This document shows, piece after piece, positions 8,685 through 17,869 of a stretch of DNA of 64,000 nt (the stretch's first letter is position 1; every line of letters begins with the position of its first letter). The DNA is taken from contig JAIPJM010000004.1 of assembly GCA_021734255.1 (NCBI GenBank), positions 1-64,000 on the forward strand. Direction: 5' to 3'. The notes under the pieces are model-generated. The model was not told the DNA's origin. It ran no database searches and saw only the letters and a list, made by a program, of their open reading frames with translations. The translations under genes and the position numbers were made by a program. Source of the DNA: Fidelibacterota bacterium (GTDB taxonomy: Bacteria; Fidelibacterota; UBA8477; JABMPR01).

Positions 8685-9491
8685 ATGTCCGAAAGTATAA
8701 AGTCGAGCGTAACGCATGAACTGCTTCGCCTTCAAACAATAGTAAAAAAACTCAGAGCGCCTGATGGATGCCCCTGGGACAAAGAGCAAACACCACAGAG
8801 TTTAATCCCTTATTTAATTGAAGAAACATACGAAGTCGTCGAGGCTTTGGAGAATGAAGATTCGGAAAGCCTAAAATCTGAACTTGGTGATCTCCTGCTG
8901 CATGTGGTCATGCAGGGAGAGATGGCTGAGGAGGCTGAAGGTTTCACATTACGCGATTCGTTATTTTCCATCAACGAAAAACTAATCAGGCGCCACCCAC
9001 ATGTTTTTGGAGAAGATAATAGTGAGCAGGGGCGACATAATGACGCGACCAGCAACTGGGAAAAGTCAAAAAAAGCTGAAGGTCGTAAAAGCTGGCTAGA
9101 CGGTGTGCCAAAAAATTTACCAGGCTTGATCAGAGCACAGCGAATCCAGGAGAAAGCATCACAAGTGGGATTCGACTGGAACGAAGTGCTTCCAGCCCTG
9201 GAAAAGTTCCACGAGGAAATAGACGAACTTATAGTAGAGTGGGAGGCAGGGGAAAAGGATCGTGCGCGTGAGGAGTTTGGTGATGTATTATTTGCCCTGG
9301 TCAATGTCGCTAGACTCATGAAGTTTGATAGTGAATCCACCATGCGATTGGCAATTGATAAGTTTGATGCCAGATTTCGGGCCCTTGAGCTTGAATATGA
9401 ACGAAATGACTGGGATCTGGAAGCAGCGACGCTTGAAGAAATGGACGCGGTGTGGGATCGGATAAAACATAAGGTAGACTACAGAAAGTAA
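8685..9491 (+). CDS. mazG: Nucleoside triphosphate pyrophosphohydrolase MazG
   Basis: A 268-aa house-cleaning enzyme that hydrolyses (d)NTPs to NMP and pyrophosphate. The N-terminal MazG domain begins LRAPDGCPWDKEQTPQSL and has the metal-binding EETYEVVEAL and ELGDLLLHV helices. The C-terminal repeat has EEIDELIVEW and EEFGDVLFALVN. The two-domain length is typical. The ATG follows the CorC-like stop with no gap, in the same operon. Confidence 0.95.
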   Translation: MSESIKSSVTHELLRLQTIVKKLRAPDGCPWDKEQTPQSLIPYLIEETYEVVEALENEDSESLKSELGDLLLHVVMQGEMAEEAEGFTLRDSLFSINEKLIRRHPHVFGEDNSEQGRHNDATSNWEKSKKAEGRKSWLDGVPKNLPGLIRAQRIQEKASQVGFDWNEVLPALEKFHEEIDELIVEWEAGEKDRAREEFGDVLFALVNVARLMKFDSESTMRLAIDKFDARFRALELEYERNDWDLEAATLEEMDAVWDRIKHKVDYRK

Positions 9492-9592
9492 AATTGCATT
9501 TCTTAACATATATATTACTTTGCAGAGAAAGGATAAAACTATAAGTTGTGGCAGTTTTAGGTTTAAAATTTAAACGTGGAGGTGAACCAGTG

Positions 9593-9958
9593 GTGGCTAA
9601 ACCTGTAAAGGGGAACCAGGGAAAAAGATATTCTGCTGAGGAGAAAGCAGAGATCGTAAAGTTTATACAAACTTATAATGCAGAGCACAAACGGGGTGGT
9701 ATGAAAGCTGCCAGTGATAAGTTTGGTGTGTCAGTTGTAACCTTGAGTAACTGGGGTAAGGGTAAACGGAAGAAAGCAAAAGCAAAAGCTAAAACCAATG
9801 TAAAGAAGGTTGCGGCTAAAGCTAAAGCTAAAGGTAAAGTGGCTCTTGTTAAGTCCGCTACCGATGATGCAGATGCCGTATTGAAGCGTCTTCAGGCTAT
9901 TCGTAGTGAAATTACAGCTTTGGAAAAAGAGTTTAATACATTAAAGAAAAAACTGTAA
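9593..9958 (+). CDS. HTH protein with a histone H1-like lysine/alanine tail
   Basis: A 121-aa protein of unknown function. Residues about 10-55 (KRYSAEEKAEIVKFIQ ... ASDKFGVSVVTLSNW) resemble the helix-turn-helix of transposase orfA/Psq-type proteins. Residues about 56-90 are a Lys/Ala repeat (KAKAKAK, KAKAKGK) like histone H1 tails. Residues about 95-121 form a short coiled coil. It is therefore probably a DNA-binding, nucleoid-associated protein. I start at GTG 9593, 8 bases after a strong GGAGGTG (9578-9584), rather than at GTG 9548. It is followed by a strong terminator. No transposase catalytic partner is nearby. Confidence 0.75.
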   Translation: MAKPVKGNQGKRYSAEEKAEIVKFIQTYNAEHKRGGMKAASDKFGVSVVTLSNWGKGKRKKAKAKAKTNVKKVAAKAKAKGKVALVKSATDDADAVLKRLQAIRSEITALEKEFNTLKKKL

Positions 9959-9978
9959 GCTGAATATACAGATCATTG

Positions 9979-10010
9979 AAAAAGGGTGAGTAGATCTCAC
10001 CCTTTTTTGT
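9979..10010. terminator. Bidirectional intrinsic terminator
   Basis: AAAGGGTGAG (9981-9990) pairs with CTCACCCTTT, with A-rich and T-rich flanks on both sides. It serves the HTH gene (+) and the converging PAP2 gene (-). Confidence 0.85.
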
Positions 10011-10011
10011 T

Positions 10012-10551
10012 TTATAGCAGAGAGAGAAGTAATGTATGGAAAATGAGAACCCAAACGGATCCATGCAACCAACCCACAAGCACATCAAGAGGATAATGAG
10101 CACCGCAATAAACGCGAGAGTATCCCACCAGGATTACAAGGGGAGTCAAGAACCACAGAGTCATGGGAAAGAAAATTCCAATCGATAGAGCAATTGATAT
10201 GGTATTCGAGGCATGATTGGAGGGAAAGGAACGCTTGCCTCTATTCATACTTCCCAGCGATTTTATTTCCTCCATCTGCTTACCTGGTCTAATCCTGTCC
10301 ACATTGGGTTTTATGAGGCGAGCATTGATCCAATCTGCAACCCCGGCGCTTAAACCCCCAAGAAATATAGCCTGACTACCGAATCTCCAGTCGATATACA
10401 TGAGTATCATGGCAAATGTCAGCATGGGAGTGATCCAGCGATACGGGTCAGAGACCTGAATCATCAAAGGGTCCAGGTACCGCTTTCTCCAGGTTTTGGA
10501 GATGAGGAATAAAAGTCGTTTTTCGGACTTGGAGACAGGCAATGATATCAT
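10012..10551 (-). CDS. PAP2-family membrane phosphatase
   Basis: A 179-aa inner-membrane phosphatase. The three PAP2 motifs are present: KPNVDRIRP, PSNHAS and SRVYCGAHYPLDVLVG, with several hydrophobic segments between and after them. Family substrates include undecaprenyl diphosphate and phosphatidylglycerol phosphate. The sequence does not tell which applies here. No clear Shine-Dalgarno precedes the ATG. It is divergent from the AphA-like gene. Confidence 0.85.
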   Translation of the reverse strand: MISLPVSKSEKRLLFLISKTWRKRYLDPLMIQVSDPYRWITPMLTFAMILMYIDWRFGSQAIFLGGLSAGVADWINARLIKPNVDRIRPGKQMEEIKSLGSMNRGKRSFPSNHASNTISIALSIGIFFPMTLWFLTPLVILVGYSRVYCGAHYPLDVLVGWLHGSVWVLIFHTLLLSLL

Positions 10552-10621
10552 ACTTTAAAATGAATATGTGAAGATGAAATTGCCACAACTTTGTGGTAGG
10601 TAAAAAAATCGGGAAATCGAA

Positions 10622-11359
10622 ATGAAACATGGCGCAGAATCACTCATCATGTTAATTGTAATCTTGCTTATCACGGCCTGCTCACCGACTCCAGCCCTTG
10701 TCAAAGTTGAGCAGCAGAAAGGGCAGTTAAAAGTTGGATTTGATATAGACGATACCATTCTTTTTACCAGGGATAACTTTTTAAAAGCACCTGCTTTAAG
10801 TGACGATCCTGATCACCTGGATTATGCTTGGATCAACACACACGACAGTCTCTATTCGACGCTTATTAAACCTGTTGCTGACCTGGTATGGTTTTATCGT
10901 GCCCATGGACATGATGTTTTCTTTATTACGGCTCGACCCGGGATCAATGGTGATGCTGTTGGAAGGTTTCTGAGTAGCGAGTTGGACTTTCCAGTGGAGC
11001 TTGGTAAGAATCTATTCTTCTCACCAAAGCAAAAGGATCCTGCCACAGGAAAGAAGTATACCACTAAACATCATCTGATCTCTGAATTAGGACTCCATCT
11101 TTATTTTGGTGATTCTGATACCGATATGATCGCAGCCAGTATCGCCGGAGTTAGGGCAGTTCGTGTTGTTCGCGATCAGCGCAGCGTTGATGCCTACAGC
11201 AGTAACTATTTTGGTGATTTAAAATCAGACCCGGAAAAGCGTGCACCTTTCGGCGACGTAAATTATCAAACATTTCTGACCAGGGGTGTGGGACCCTTTG
11301 GCGAAACTATCTACCCCATCTACATCAATACAGAGGATGTTAACCAGTCACAGGAATGA
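10622..11359 (+). CDS. AphA-like class B acid phosphatase (HAD, lipoprotein)
   Basis: A 245-aa protein with a lipoprotein signal (LLITACSP, Cys about residue 20). The HAD nucleophile motif is GFDIDDTILF; FFITARPG and GDSDTDMIAA supply motifs II and IV. These match periplasmic class B nonspecific acid phosphatases (AphA), which dephosphorylate nucleotides and organic phosphates. Lipidation would anchor it, unlike the soluble E. coli enzyme. Its last 20 bases overlap the end of the converging glycosidase gene. Confidence 0.85.
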   Translation: MKHGAESLIMLIVILLITACSPTPALVKVEQQKGQLKVGFDIDDTILFTRDNFLKAPALSDDPDHLDYAWINTHDSLYSTLIKPVADLVWFYRAHGHDVFFITARPGINGDAVGRFLSSELDFPVELGKNLFFSPKQKDPATGKKYTTKHHLISELGLHLYFGDSDTDMIAASIAGVRAVRVVRDQRSVDAYSSNYFGDLKSDPEKRAPFGDVNYQTFLTRGVGPFGETIYPIYINTEDVNQSQE

Positions 11360-13949
11360 TCTCCAGCGCCTGAACCCGAAACTGGTTTAACTCTCCATGC
11401 ATATTGGTTAGGGGTAAGGCATCCTGATCCAGGATAAGCGTGTTTTCACCCGCCTTAAATACGGCTCGTATCCAACTGGTCTTAAACCATTGATCCCAAC
11501 TATTCGTGTGAGGGAATGCGACCATCTGCTCCAGCCACCAGTCATTTATCTTTAGATTCGCCAAACCACAACTATTCCCATCACTGATAGTCCCGCATCC
11601 ATTGCTGTATAAAAATCGGATCAAATAATTACCCTTATCTGGAAGTGTGAATGCCATTTCAATGGATCGGGTCGTTTCTCCCAGCTCAATATAATAAGGA
11701 GCTGTTGACCGAAGGTATAAGTTAGCCGCCGGTCCCAGGTACTGGGGCCTTGTTGGCAAACTGCGATTCCCTAGTGAGTCAACAGCCACCAATTGGAAAA
11801 AACCGGATAAGCTGTCAGAGATGATCACAGGAGAGTGCTCCAGTGAATCCAGAATAACCCCATTCAACTCGATGAGGCACAGATCTTCATCTGCTTCCCA
11901 GAAAAGAGTATCACTGGCCCAAAATACCCTCGGACTCGCGGGTAAGATATGGTCGGCTAAATTGATAGCTCCCTCATCCCCTTGTTTGAGATGAATACTG
12001 ATATCATAATCAGACCCGCCAAGCGCTAAAGGACGACCCGCTGTCCAGAGATCACCGTTTACTTCCATGGACTCTATGACGGAGCCGCTGCCACTCAAGT
12101 GAATATTGATCTTGCTGTCGTGGAGCTCGAGATCCTTAAGGGAAAAATTATCCCAAGTGAATGGGTTGTTCGGCTGCAGGGCAAGCTCAAAGGTGTCGTT
12201 TGAGAAATCATACCCGATAGTGAGTCCAAACAGTCCTTTATAGATAGCGCCAAGCCAGCCGGCTACACTCCAGAGTTGTCGGTCAGAATTGATCTCAGTC
12301 TGGTCTGGTCGACCTGACAGATAGTGATAATTCTCTCGATTGGTCTGATAAAGAGCTGCAGATCGAATGAGTCCATTAAAACTATGTTGGTATGCCTCCT
12401 GATTATGCACCTGTTTTGCTGCCAGCAGTGCGTAGGATTCTACAAAAGGCCAAATTGCCTGATTGTGATAGGGGGGTGAGTGAGGCAATTGATGTGAAAT
12501 GACGGGCGAGCCAATGGGCGTTCTGGGGTAGCTGCTCACAAGCTGGGCACTGACTGAGGAAAAAGAATTGCAGAAGAGGATTGCCAGCGATTCGCCCAGG
12601 AGGTCACGATGAGAGGCGTGTTCCCAGATCGGTGAGGAGATGACATAACTGGCTGGTCCCTGAAGGGTATCACTCCAGAAGTGAGGTATCAAACTCTGAT
12701 CGATCCTGCCTATGAAATCACCCCAGGTCATGCGAATGTCACGGTCATCGGAAAGTGCCAGACCGATCTCAAGCGCCCGTTTGAAAAGGACATTACTGGA
12801 TAAGGCATGTGAACTGTGAATATCAGATGGAGACATCCACACCGGGTATGTTTGTTCACGCCAGTCTTCAAAGCTGGTTTCACCCTGCAGCATACCGGAG
12901 ACAGGATCTCTGTTCCAGAGCATATCCTCTTTCAGTGAATTGATCACAGGATCTCTAATTTTGTCCAGCCACGCCTTGTCACCAGTTACCAGGAAATATT
13001 CCCAGGCTGCAATGGTCCAGATGTGCCGGTCCACAGAAACGGGCCAGGAGCCGCCTGTTCCGGTATCCTGTAGGATCCTGTTGTCGGCCGTTAGTTTTGC
13101 TTCCAGACTCTTTTTTACATTTTCAGGAAACAGGTAGGCGAGTGAAAGGTGGGACGCATAGGCGAAATCTCTGGTCCAGATACCCTGCCACTCCTTGCCT
13201 GCGGAGAAAGCACCATCATCCCTGATATTTAGTTGTGCTTCCTCCAGGGCCAGATTGGTCAATGCCTCAAGCAATGGTGCCTCAGGACTTCTGAACCTTG
13301 GGAAGGCACTCACATCCGTTTGAAGCTCCCAGTGCCGCGTTTCGGAGTCATCCGAAAGTGGATCAAAAGCCAGGGTGAGTTCATAGATCGAATCACCATC
13401 AGTATCTTGAAATTTTAACTGCTCCTTGCCATCAGGGTTATCCCAAATCCAACGAAGTGGAGCCGTGTTGCCAGCCATATAAAGTCCAGAAAAACCTGCC
13501 TGGGTGATGGTGTCTCCAGTCGGGGTTACTGTGTATCCCTGGTCGTGGAAATCTTTCAGAACATCCCTGAAATCAACTCGAAAATGGGCGGTTGTTGCTG
13601 CGGTTATTCCCCGGGCTTCCCATTCGGGTCTGGGAGCGCGCTGTCCAAATTTCAGTGTTGGGGCATTGAATTCTTTTATTTCAGGTGGAACCATTAAGAA
13701 ATGGTCATCACCAAAGCCCCCTTCATTGTCTTCACCGTTGAGGCTGAGTTTGAAAATGATGGGCTGTGGGATGCCCTTGTCCAACTCCATGGGGTAGTCA
13801 GATACCAGGTGGGTCGGGCTCAGCGCTTTTGCCTGAAAGTCTCCTTCTCGTACTTGATCAGCAGAGATGGTAAATCCTTCATCCTTCGAGGTGCATGACA
13901 CGAGCGCAATTATGAATGGCAACAGCTGGAAGCAGTCTCTGAGTTTCAT
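11340..13949 (-). CDS. Large six-hairpin glycosidase-fold lipoprotein with C-terminal CBM-like domain
   Basis: An 869-aa exported lipoprotein (MKLRDCFQLL ... ALVSC). Residues about 60-210 look like a beta-sandwich domain. Residues about 225-590 have (alpha/alpha)6 glycosidase features (GIWTRDFAYASH, GGSWPVSVDRHIWTIAAWEY, QLWSVAGWLGAIY). The C-terminal 130 residues (YYIELGETTRSIEMAFTLP ... ENTLILDQ) resemble a CBM6/35-type galactose-binding module. I cannot name the GH family or the substrate. I start at ATG 13949, behind AAGGGA, rather than the upstream in-frame ATG 13964. Confidence 0.7.
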   Translation of the reverse strand: MKLRDCFQLLPFIIALVSCTSKDEGFTISADQVREGDFQAKALSPTHLVSDYPMELDKGIPQPIIFKLSLNGEDNEGGFGDDHFLMVPPEIKEFNAPTLKFGQRAPRPEWEARGITAATTAHFRVDFRDVLKDFHDQGYTVTPTGDTITQAGFSGLYMAGNTAPLRWIWDNPDGKEQLKFQDTDGDSIYELTLAFDPLSDDSETRHWELQTDVSAFPRFRSPEAPLLEALTNLALEEAQLNIRDDGAFSAGKEWQGIWTRDFAYASHLSLAYLFPENVKKSLEAKLTADNRILQDTGTGGSWPVSVDRHIWTIAAWEYFLVTGDKAWLDKIRDPVINSLKEDMLWNRDPVSGMLQGETSFEDWREQTYPVWMSPSDIHSSHALSSNVLFKRALEIGLALSDDRDIRMTWGDFIGRIDQSLIPHFWSDTLQGPASYVISSPIWEHASHRDLLGESLAILFCNSFSSVSAQLVSSYPRTPIGSPVISHQLPHSPPYHNQAIWPFVESYALLAAKQVHNQEAYQHSFNGLIRSAALYQTNRENYHYLSGRPDQTEINSDRQLWSVAGWLGAIYKGLFGLTIGYDFSNDTFELALQPNNPFTWDNFSLKDLELHDSKINIHLSGSGSVIESMEVNGDLWTAGRPLALGGSDYDISIHLKQGDEGAINLADHILPASPRVFWASDTLFWEADEDLCLIELNGVILDSLEHSPVIISDSLSGFFQLVAVDSLGNRSLPTRPQYLGPAANLYLRSTAPYYIELGETTRSIEMAFTLPDKGNYLIRFLYSNGCGTISDGNSCGLANLKINDWWLEQMVAFPHTNSWDQWFKTSWIRAVFKAGENTLILDQDALPLTNMHGELNQFRVQALEIIPVTG

Positions 13950-14070
13950 AAGATTTCCCTTCATCTGGGATAAATTAATCAGAATAGGCAGGATGGCTAT
14001 TTTGAATGTCCGTGCCGGACATGTGAAATAATAAAGCAGTTATTGGAAATAAGATCGGAATCAATATATT

Positions 14071-14092
14071 ACAAACCGACCAGTCGGTATGT
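14071..14092. promoter_or_regulatory. TetR-type operator upstream of etfBA
   Basis: ACAAACCGAC CA GTCGGTATGT is a 22-base near-perfect inverted repeat (9 of 10 arm positions pair). Its core ACCGAC-N2-GTCGGT resembles operators of TetR-family repressors of fatty acid and branched-chain acid catabolism. It lies about 105 bases before etfB. No TetR gene is in the window. Confidence 0.6.
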
Positions 14093-14196
14093 TGAAATAT
14101 TTTGTTTATTGAGGGCAGGTATCTATCTTGATTTATCAAATGATATGAATTGACCTGCAATCAATATTCGTAGGTAGATGATAGAAGGAGCGCATG

Positions 14197-14952
14197 ATGA
14201 AAATTGTAGTGTGCGTTAAGCAAGTCCCGGACACTGAAGCAAAGATCGTTATCGGGAATGATGGGAAATCAATTGACCCTGCTGACGTTAAATATGTAAT
14301 GAATCCTTATGATGAATTCGCAGTTGAAGAAGCTCTCAAGATAAAAGAAGCGAATGGCGAAGGAGAGGTCATCGTACTCACTGTTGGTGGGGAAGATGCT
14401 CAACCCGCCATGAGAACTGCAATGGCAATGGGTGCTGATAGTGGTGTCCTGCTGAAGGCCGAACAGGCCGAATTAGCTGATGGACTTTCAGTAGCAAAAG
14501 CCCTGGCAAATGAGGTTAAGGATATGGGAGCTGACCTTATTCTCGCTGGTAAGATGGCTATTGATGGCTATGGTCATCAAGTTGCAGTTATGCTTGGAGA
14601 GTTGCTGGACCTGCCTGTGCTACCCACAGCCAAATCACTTGAAATCGCAGATGGAAAAGCTACGGTGGTTAGAGATATTGAAGGTGGTAAAGAGACAGTA
14701 ACAGCCGCCACACCCTGCATTGTGACAGCAGAAAAGGGGTTGAATGAACCCCGATATCCTGCCTTAAAGGGTATTATGCAGGCTAAAAGAAAACCCCTTG
14801 AGATCAAAGACGTCAGCCTTGCTGAAGAGGGGATTGAGATCCTGGAAATGAGCTATCCACCCAAAAAACCGGAAGGCCGCATTATCGGTGAGGGTCCAGA
14901 GGTAGCCGCTGAATTGATCAAACTGCTTCGTGATGAAGCACAGGTTCTTTAG
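14197..14952 (+). CDS. etfB: Electron transfer flavoprotein beta subunit
   Basis: A 251-aa AMP-binding subunit of the cytoplasmic ETF heterodimer, which takes electrons from acyl-CoA and related dehydrogenases. It begins MKIVVCVKQVPDTEAKI and has the adenine-binding region LAGKMAIDGYGHQVAVMLGELL and the signature VTAEKGLNEPRYPALKGIM. ATG 14197 is 6 bases after GAAGGAG and is preferred over ATG 14194. etfA follows 9 bases on. The upstream TetR-type palindrome suggests repression when acyl-CoA substrates are absent. Confidence 0.95.
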   Translation: MKIVVCVKQVPDTEAKIVIGNDGKSIDPADVKYVMNPYDEFAVEEALKIKEANGEGEVIVLTVGGEDAQPAMRTAMAMGADSGVLLKAEQAELADGLSVAKALANEVKDMGADLILAGKMAIDGYGHQVAVMLGELLDLPVLPTAKSLEIADGKATVVRDIEGGKETVTAATPCIVTAEKGLNEPRYPALKGIMQAKRKPLEIKDVSLAEEGIEILEMSYPPKKPEGRIIGEGPEVAAELIKLLRDEAQVL

Positions 14953-14961
14953 GAGGTCTTC

Positions 14962-15927
14962 ATGAAGTTATTAGTATTTGCTGAACAACGTGAGGGGCAA
15001 CTTAAATCTTATGCCCTTGAAGCAATTTCAGAGGGCAGACGACTGGCAGACGCTACAGGTGGTACACTGTTAGTCGCCCTGATTGGCTCAGGAATAAGCG
15101 ACCTGGCAGACCAGGTATCGGCCTATGGAGCAGATGAAGTAGTTGTTGCAGATGATGCAGGTCTTAAAAGCTATGCACCTGGTGCCTATGCCAGAATTTT
15201 AAAAGAAGTCCTGGCCGAATCTGGCGCCAGTATTGCGATCTTAACATCCTCAGCCATGGGCCGGGAATTAAGTGCCTTGTTGGCTGCAAAAGCAGATGCA
15301 AGCCTACTAAGCGATGTGGTTGAAACACAGTGGGATGGTGATCATCTCGTGGTCAAACGTCCGGTGTATGCCGGGAAAGCATTTTTGAAAGTGGCTGTAA
15401 AACGGACACCCACGGTTGTTACTCTGAGACCGAACGTTTTTGCGGCTGCGGAAAAAGCAGGAAGTGGTGTCGTTCAATCTGTTACTCCTTCTGATATTGG
15501 CTCCAAAGTTCAGGTCATCGATACTGCCATGAAGGACTCCGACAGACCGGAGCTAACTGAAGCAGGCGTGATCGTTTCAGGTGGACGCGGTATGGGTGGA
15601 CCTGAACATTACACGGTCATCGAGGAGTTGGCAGATACACTGGGAGCAGCTGTTGGCGCCTCACGTGCTGCCGTAGATGCTGGTTGGAGGCCGCACGCCG
15701 ATCAGGTTGGACAGACGGGTAAGACGGTTTCTCCCAATCTCTACATCGCCTGTGGAATTTCAGGAGCTATTCAGCATCTGGCAGGGATGAGCTCATCTAA
15801 GTGTATAGTAGCAGTGAACACAGATCCAGAAGCACCTATTTTCAAGGTGGCAGACTATGGTATCGTTGGCGATCTGTTCGAAGTGGTACCGGCACTGAAC
15901 AATGCAGCAAAGGACTTACTTGGATAG
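14962..15927 (+). CDS. etfA: Electron transfer flavoprotein alpha subunit
   Basis: A 321-aa FAD-binding subunit of ETF. The C-terminal FAD domain is complete: SGGRGMGGPEHY, GASRAAVDAGW, QVGQTGKTVSPNLYIACGISGAIQH and AVNTDPEAPIFKVADYGIVGD. GGAGG overlaps the etfB stop, so the pair is co-translated. A terminator follows. No dehydrogenase or ETF:quinone oxidoreductase gene is in the window. Confidence 0.95.
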   Translation: MKLLVFAEQREGQLKSYALEAISEGRRLADATGGTLLVALIGSGISDLADQVSAYGADEVVVADDAGLKSYAPGAYARILKEVLAESGASIAILTSSAMGRELSALLAAKADASLLSDVVETQWDGDHLVVKRPVYAGKAFLKVAVKRTPTVVTLRPNVFAAAEKAGSGVVQSVTPSDIGSKVQVIDTAMKDSDRPELTEAGVIVSGGRGMGGPEHYTVIEELADTLGAAVGASRAAVDAGWRPHADQVGQTGKTVSPNLYIACGISGAIQHLAGMSSSKCIVAVNTDPEAPIFKVADYGIVGDLFEVVPALNNAAKDLLG

Positions 15928-15949
15928 TCTTTTCTCCTTAATCTGGCGT

Positions 15950-15980
15950 AAAAGGGACTGGTCTTACCGGTCCCTTTTGC
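15950..15980 (+). terminator. Intrinsic terminator after etfBA
   Basis: AAAGGGACTGG pairs with CCGGTCCCTTT around TCTTA, ending in a short T run. It closes the etfBA operon. Confidence 0.8.
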
Positions 15981-16013
15981 TATTATTGGAATTGCAATTG
16001 GCAAAGGAGAAAC

Positions 16014-16685
16014 ATGCTTAAACCTGTCGGGTTCCTTTTTGATCTGGACGGTACACTGGTCGATACCAGTAGGGATATCAGTGCCAACCTGAATCGTGCC
16101 TTCGATTCGTTTGGTTATCCCCAACTATCCCATGAAACGATTTTGTCCCATGTAGGCTATGGAGCCAATTTTCTAGTCACAAAATGCCTGCAACACCATG
16201 AACCGGATATGAAGGTTGATAATGATCTCATCACTGAGATATGGGAAAAATTCAGAGATCATTATCGGGGCCATCTGGTTGATGAATCAACACCTTACCC
16301 TGGCGTCCTGGATTTTCTAAAAGCAGAGACCAGACCCATGGGCGTTGTCTCCAATAAGCCGGAGGAGTTCGTCATTGGTGTCCTGCGGGAATTGGATATG
16401 ACCCAGTACTTTACATTCATGTGGGGCAAAGACACACTCCCCGTTTGGAAGCCTGATCCAGAGGTCATCAAATACGGTATATTTGAATTGGGCCTGCAGA
16501 TCACCGATCCCGTATGTATGGTAGGGGATAATCCAGTTGATACGCAGGCTGCCAAGGGGGCAGGCACCATTTCAGTTGCTCTGGCATCTGGTTTTACACC
16601 GAGGGATATTCTGGCGAAGGCAGAGCCGGATCATCTGTTTCCAGACTTCTCATCTTTTGCAGAGCGATTCCGCATCAAGGGTTGA
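16014..16685 (+). CDS. HAD hydrolase, phosphoglycolate phosphatase-like
   Basis: A 223-aa cytoplasmic phosphatase. Motif I is FLFDLDGTLVDT with the cap domain behind it. Motif II is MGVVSNKP, motif III lies near WKPDPEVI, and motif IV is MVGDNPVDTQAA. The length and DGTLVDT followed by a C1 cap fit the Gph/PGP group. Exact substrate is uncertain because the family is promiscuous. AAAGGAG precedes the ATG. Confidence 0.85.
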   Translation: MLKPVGFLFDLDGTLVDTSRDISANLNRAFDSFGYPQLSHETILSHVGYGANFLVTKCLQHHEPDMKVDNDLITEIWEKFRDHYRGHLVDESTPYPGVLDFLKAETRPMGVVSNKPEEFVIGVLRELDMTQYFTFMWGKDTLPVWKPDPEVIKYGIFELGLQITDPVCMVGDNPVDTQAAKGAGTISVALASGFTPRDILAKAEPDHLFPDFSSFAERFRIKG

Positions 16686-16786
16686 GATATGCAGAATCAA
16701 CCTGAAAAAAATAATTATCCGAACAAGTAGCGATCTCTATGTTGATTTTCCTGCCTATATTCTTGTGATGAGGAGAAGCGACTAAT

Positions 16787-17713
16787 ATGCTCAAGCGATT
16801 CACATCCTGGACATTCGCTGGACCAGTGGCGATCATTTTCGCTGCCTTTCTGTGGTCGTTGGATGCCTTAATGCGTCAAGCCCTTTATTCATTGCCCAGT
16901 ATGGTCATTGTCTTTTCAGAACATGCACTCGGGCTGCTTGTTACCCTTCCCTGGCTGATCAAATTTTGGCCTAAGATCAAAAATCTGGAGCGCCGGACCT
17001 GGATCTCAATATTCTGGATCGCACTGTTTGGTGGCTTGTTGGGCACGCTGGCATACACCCAGGCCCTCAGCTACATCAACTATATAAATTTCTCAGTCGT
17101 GGTCCTGTTGCAGAAACTGCAACCCATTTTTGCCATCGTTCTCGCTCGCATCGTATTGAAGGAACAATTCCAAGGCCGCTTCTTCCTCTGGGCAAGTATG
17201 GCACTATTTGGCAGTTATTTAGTTGCCTTCCCTGATATTTACCCAGAATGGGAAGATGGCGGAAAAAATGTACTCGCCAGTTTACTGGCCTTGGGAGCTG
17301 CTTTTGCCTGGGGCTCCTCCACCGTCATGGGTAAATACAGTCTTCGTGATCTTGATAGCCGTATCGTAACCCCCCTGAGGCTGGGCTTGACCGCCCTGCT
17401 AAGTGGGACCTTTCTTTTATTGTTCATGGATCTAGGTACAATTCCCAGATTGACCCAGACCCAATTCCTATATCTCCTGGCAATTGTTTGCTCGTCTGGG
17501 ACCGTTGCACTATCTATCTATTATTTCGGATTGAAAAAGGTCCAGGCGAGCCAGTCCACAATCCTGGAAATGTTTTGGCCAATATCAGCTGTGGTCATTG
17601 ATTGGATCTTCTTTGATCATGCATTGACCTGGAGCCAGATTCTCGGTGCCCTGCTCATGTTGACGGCGATATATCGTGTCTCCCGAAGGGCTCAAGTCAA
17701 TATAGATCAATAG
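16787..17713 (+). CDS. EamA/DMT-family transporter
   Basis: A 308-aa inner-membrane protein with ten predicted hydrophobic segments in two EamA halves. Hallmarks are YTQALSYINYINFSVVVLLQKLQPIFA in the first half and SIYYFGLKKVQASQSTILE in the second. Drug/metabolite transporters export or import small metabolites; the substrate is unknown. It has its own GAGGAG ribosome site and sits 101 bases after the HAD gene, where only a 13-codon ORF is visible. Confidence 0.85.
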   Translation: MLKRFTSWTFAGPVAIIFAAFLWSLDALMRQALYSLPSMVIVFSEHALGLLVTLPWLIKFWPKIKNLERRTWISIFWIALFGGLLGTLAYTQALSYINYINFSVVVLLQKLQPIFAIVLARIVLKEQFQGRFFLWASMALFGSYLVAFPDIYPEWEDGGKNVLASLLALGAAFAWGSSTVMGKYSLRDLDSRIVTPLRLGLTALLSGTFLLLFMDLGTIPRLTQTQFLYLLAIVCSSGTVALSIYYFGLKKVQASQSTILEMFWPISAVVIDWIFFDHALTWSQILGALLMLTAIYRVSRRAQVNIDQ

Positions 17714-17869
17714 TTAATAAACTTTAACATCCCTTCAGTAGGCACTTTCCCTTTCCTACAAACCATTTTAACTTACTTTCCTATCGAAATGTAGGTGAAA
17801 CAATCTCAGATATATCCTGCTCATTTTTTTATGCAATTGAATTGTAGTCGAGAAGGGTAAAGATAGAAT

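Noticed and set aside
8810-9343. 177-aa - strand ORF
   Set aside because: It is the antisense shadow of mazG, whose motifs are clear on the + strand.
9494-9522. Bacteroidota-style promoter (TTG and TTACTTTG) before the HTH gene
   Set aside because: The -7 element deviates from TAnnTTTG and no consistent promoter of this type was seen elsewhere in the window.
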